Below are positions 52,519 through 52,700 of a stretch of DNA of 52,700 nucleotides, piece by piece. The notes beneath the pieces were generated by a model. It saw nothing but the letters and a program-made list of their open reading frames with translations. It ran no database searches and had not been told where the DNA came from. Numbering within the stretch: position 1 is the stretch's first letter; each line of letters begins with the position of its first letter. Where the stretch lies: NCBI RefSeq assembly GCF_018860705.1, contig NZ_JAHKQA010000016.1, positions 1 to 52,700 on the forward strand. The letters run 5' to 3'. This DNA comes from Citreicella sp. C3M06. GTDB lineage: Bacteria > Pseudomonadota > Alphaproteobacteria > Rhodobacterales > Rhodobacteraceae. The translations under genes were made by a program, and so were the position numbers.

Positions 52519-52700
52519 ATGAAGATCGCCGTTGCCGGCCTGGGCTACGTGGGCCTGTCGAATGCCGTGCTGCTTGCGCAGAACAACGAGGTCACCGCCG
52601 TCGATGTCTCGCAAGAGCGGGTCGACATGGTGAATGCGGGCAAATGCCCGATCGTCGACGCCGAGCTCGAAGAGTTCCTCGCAGAGCGCAAGCTGACGCT
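52519..52700 (+). CDS. ugd: UDP-glucose 6-dehydrogenase, N-terminal part (3' end cut by window edge)
   Basis: About 60 residues, MKIAVAGLGYVGLSNAVLLA onward, giving the Rossmann NAD-binding start of the enzyme. GAGGAA lies nine bases upstream of the ATG at 52519. The frame is open to the last base. The missing middle part of about 96 residues would connect it to the piece at 1-699. The start is 126 bp after the repA stop with a small hairpin (CCGCC/GGCGG near 52451-52469) between, so a promoter for the polysaccharide operon may lie in that short gap. Confidence 0.93.
   Translation, partial: MKIAVAGLGYVGLSNAVLLAQNNEVTAVDVSQERVDMVNAGKCPIVDAELEEFLAERKLT

Noticed and set aside
1-52700. Search for mobilisation, conjugation, transposase, toxin-antitoxin and resistance genes
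   Set aside because: None of the open frames shows relaxase, type IV secretion, DDE transposase or toxin features; all sizeable genes fit the polysaccharide or replicon groups.

Overview
The window looks like nearly all of one circular plasmid of about 53 kb from an alphaproteobacterium of the order Rhodobacterales (Roseobacter group). The main clue is that a UDP-glucose 6-dehydrogenase (ugd) gene is cut by both window edges. Its first ~60 codons are at 52519-52700 and its last 232 codons plus stop are at 1-699. Against the 388-residue E. coli-type enzyme only about 96 codons (~0.29 kb) are missing, so the ends probably join. The GC-rich coding style, the RepA/ParA replicon, the VPLPA-CTERM sorting signal and a spike-base-like protein of the gene-transfer-agent type all point to Rhodobacterales. 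I see no rRNA, tRNA, CRISPR array, transposase, relaxase or conjugation gene.

Replicon (49.2-52.4 kb): inverted repeats resembling a partition site, parA, a small ParB-like partner gene, an AT-rich stretch, two sets of iterons (three with exact 22-bp spacing, then four of another type) and repA. ugd starts 126 bp after repA, so the polysaccharide genes begin beside the replication genes.

Polysaccharide cluster I (0-35 kb): ugd and a UDP-glucuronate 4-epimerase supply uronic acid sugars. A fused Wzc-type chain-length regulator/tyrosine kinase, a Wzx flippase, a Wzy-like polymerase and an O-antigen-ligase-like protein assemble the polymer. Eight glycosyltransferases (a ninth lies at 47.9 kb) build the repeat unit. 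Two acetyltransferases, one SGNH esterase, two pyruvyl-transferase-like proteins, an FrhB-like flavin/iron-sulfur protein and a nitroreductase-like protein probably decorate it. Four large right-handed beta-helix proteins form two paralogous pairs. One of them follows a gene-transfer-agent/phage spike-base-like gene and a coupled 40-residue ORF. This tailspike-like module inside an exopolysaccharide locus is the most unusual content of the window.

Exosortase region (35-47.7 kb): a VPLPA-CTERM secreted protein, a split chain-length determinant and tyrosine kinase, an ExeA-like ATPase, a TPR lipoprotein, a short polysaccharide export protein, an outer-membrane barrel-like protein, an exosortase of the VPLPA-CTERM (XrtD) type fused to an EpsI domain, a rhomboid protease directly behind it, an initiating sugar transferase and a tiny two-helix membrane protein. 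Substrate, sorting enzyme and a second export line are thus carried together. The overall picture is a biofilm/exopolysaccharide plasmid. All functions are inferred from sequence reading; no database search was run.
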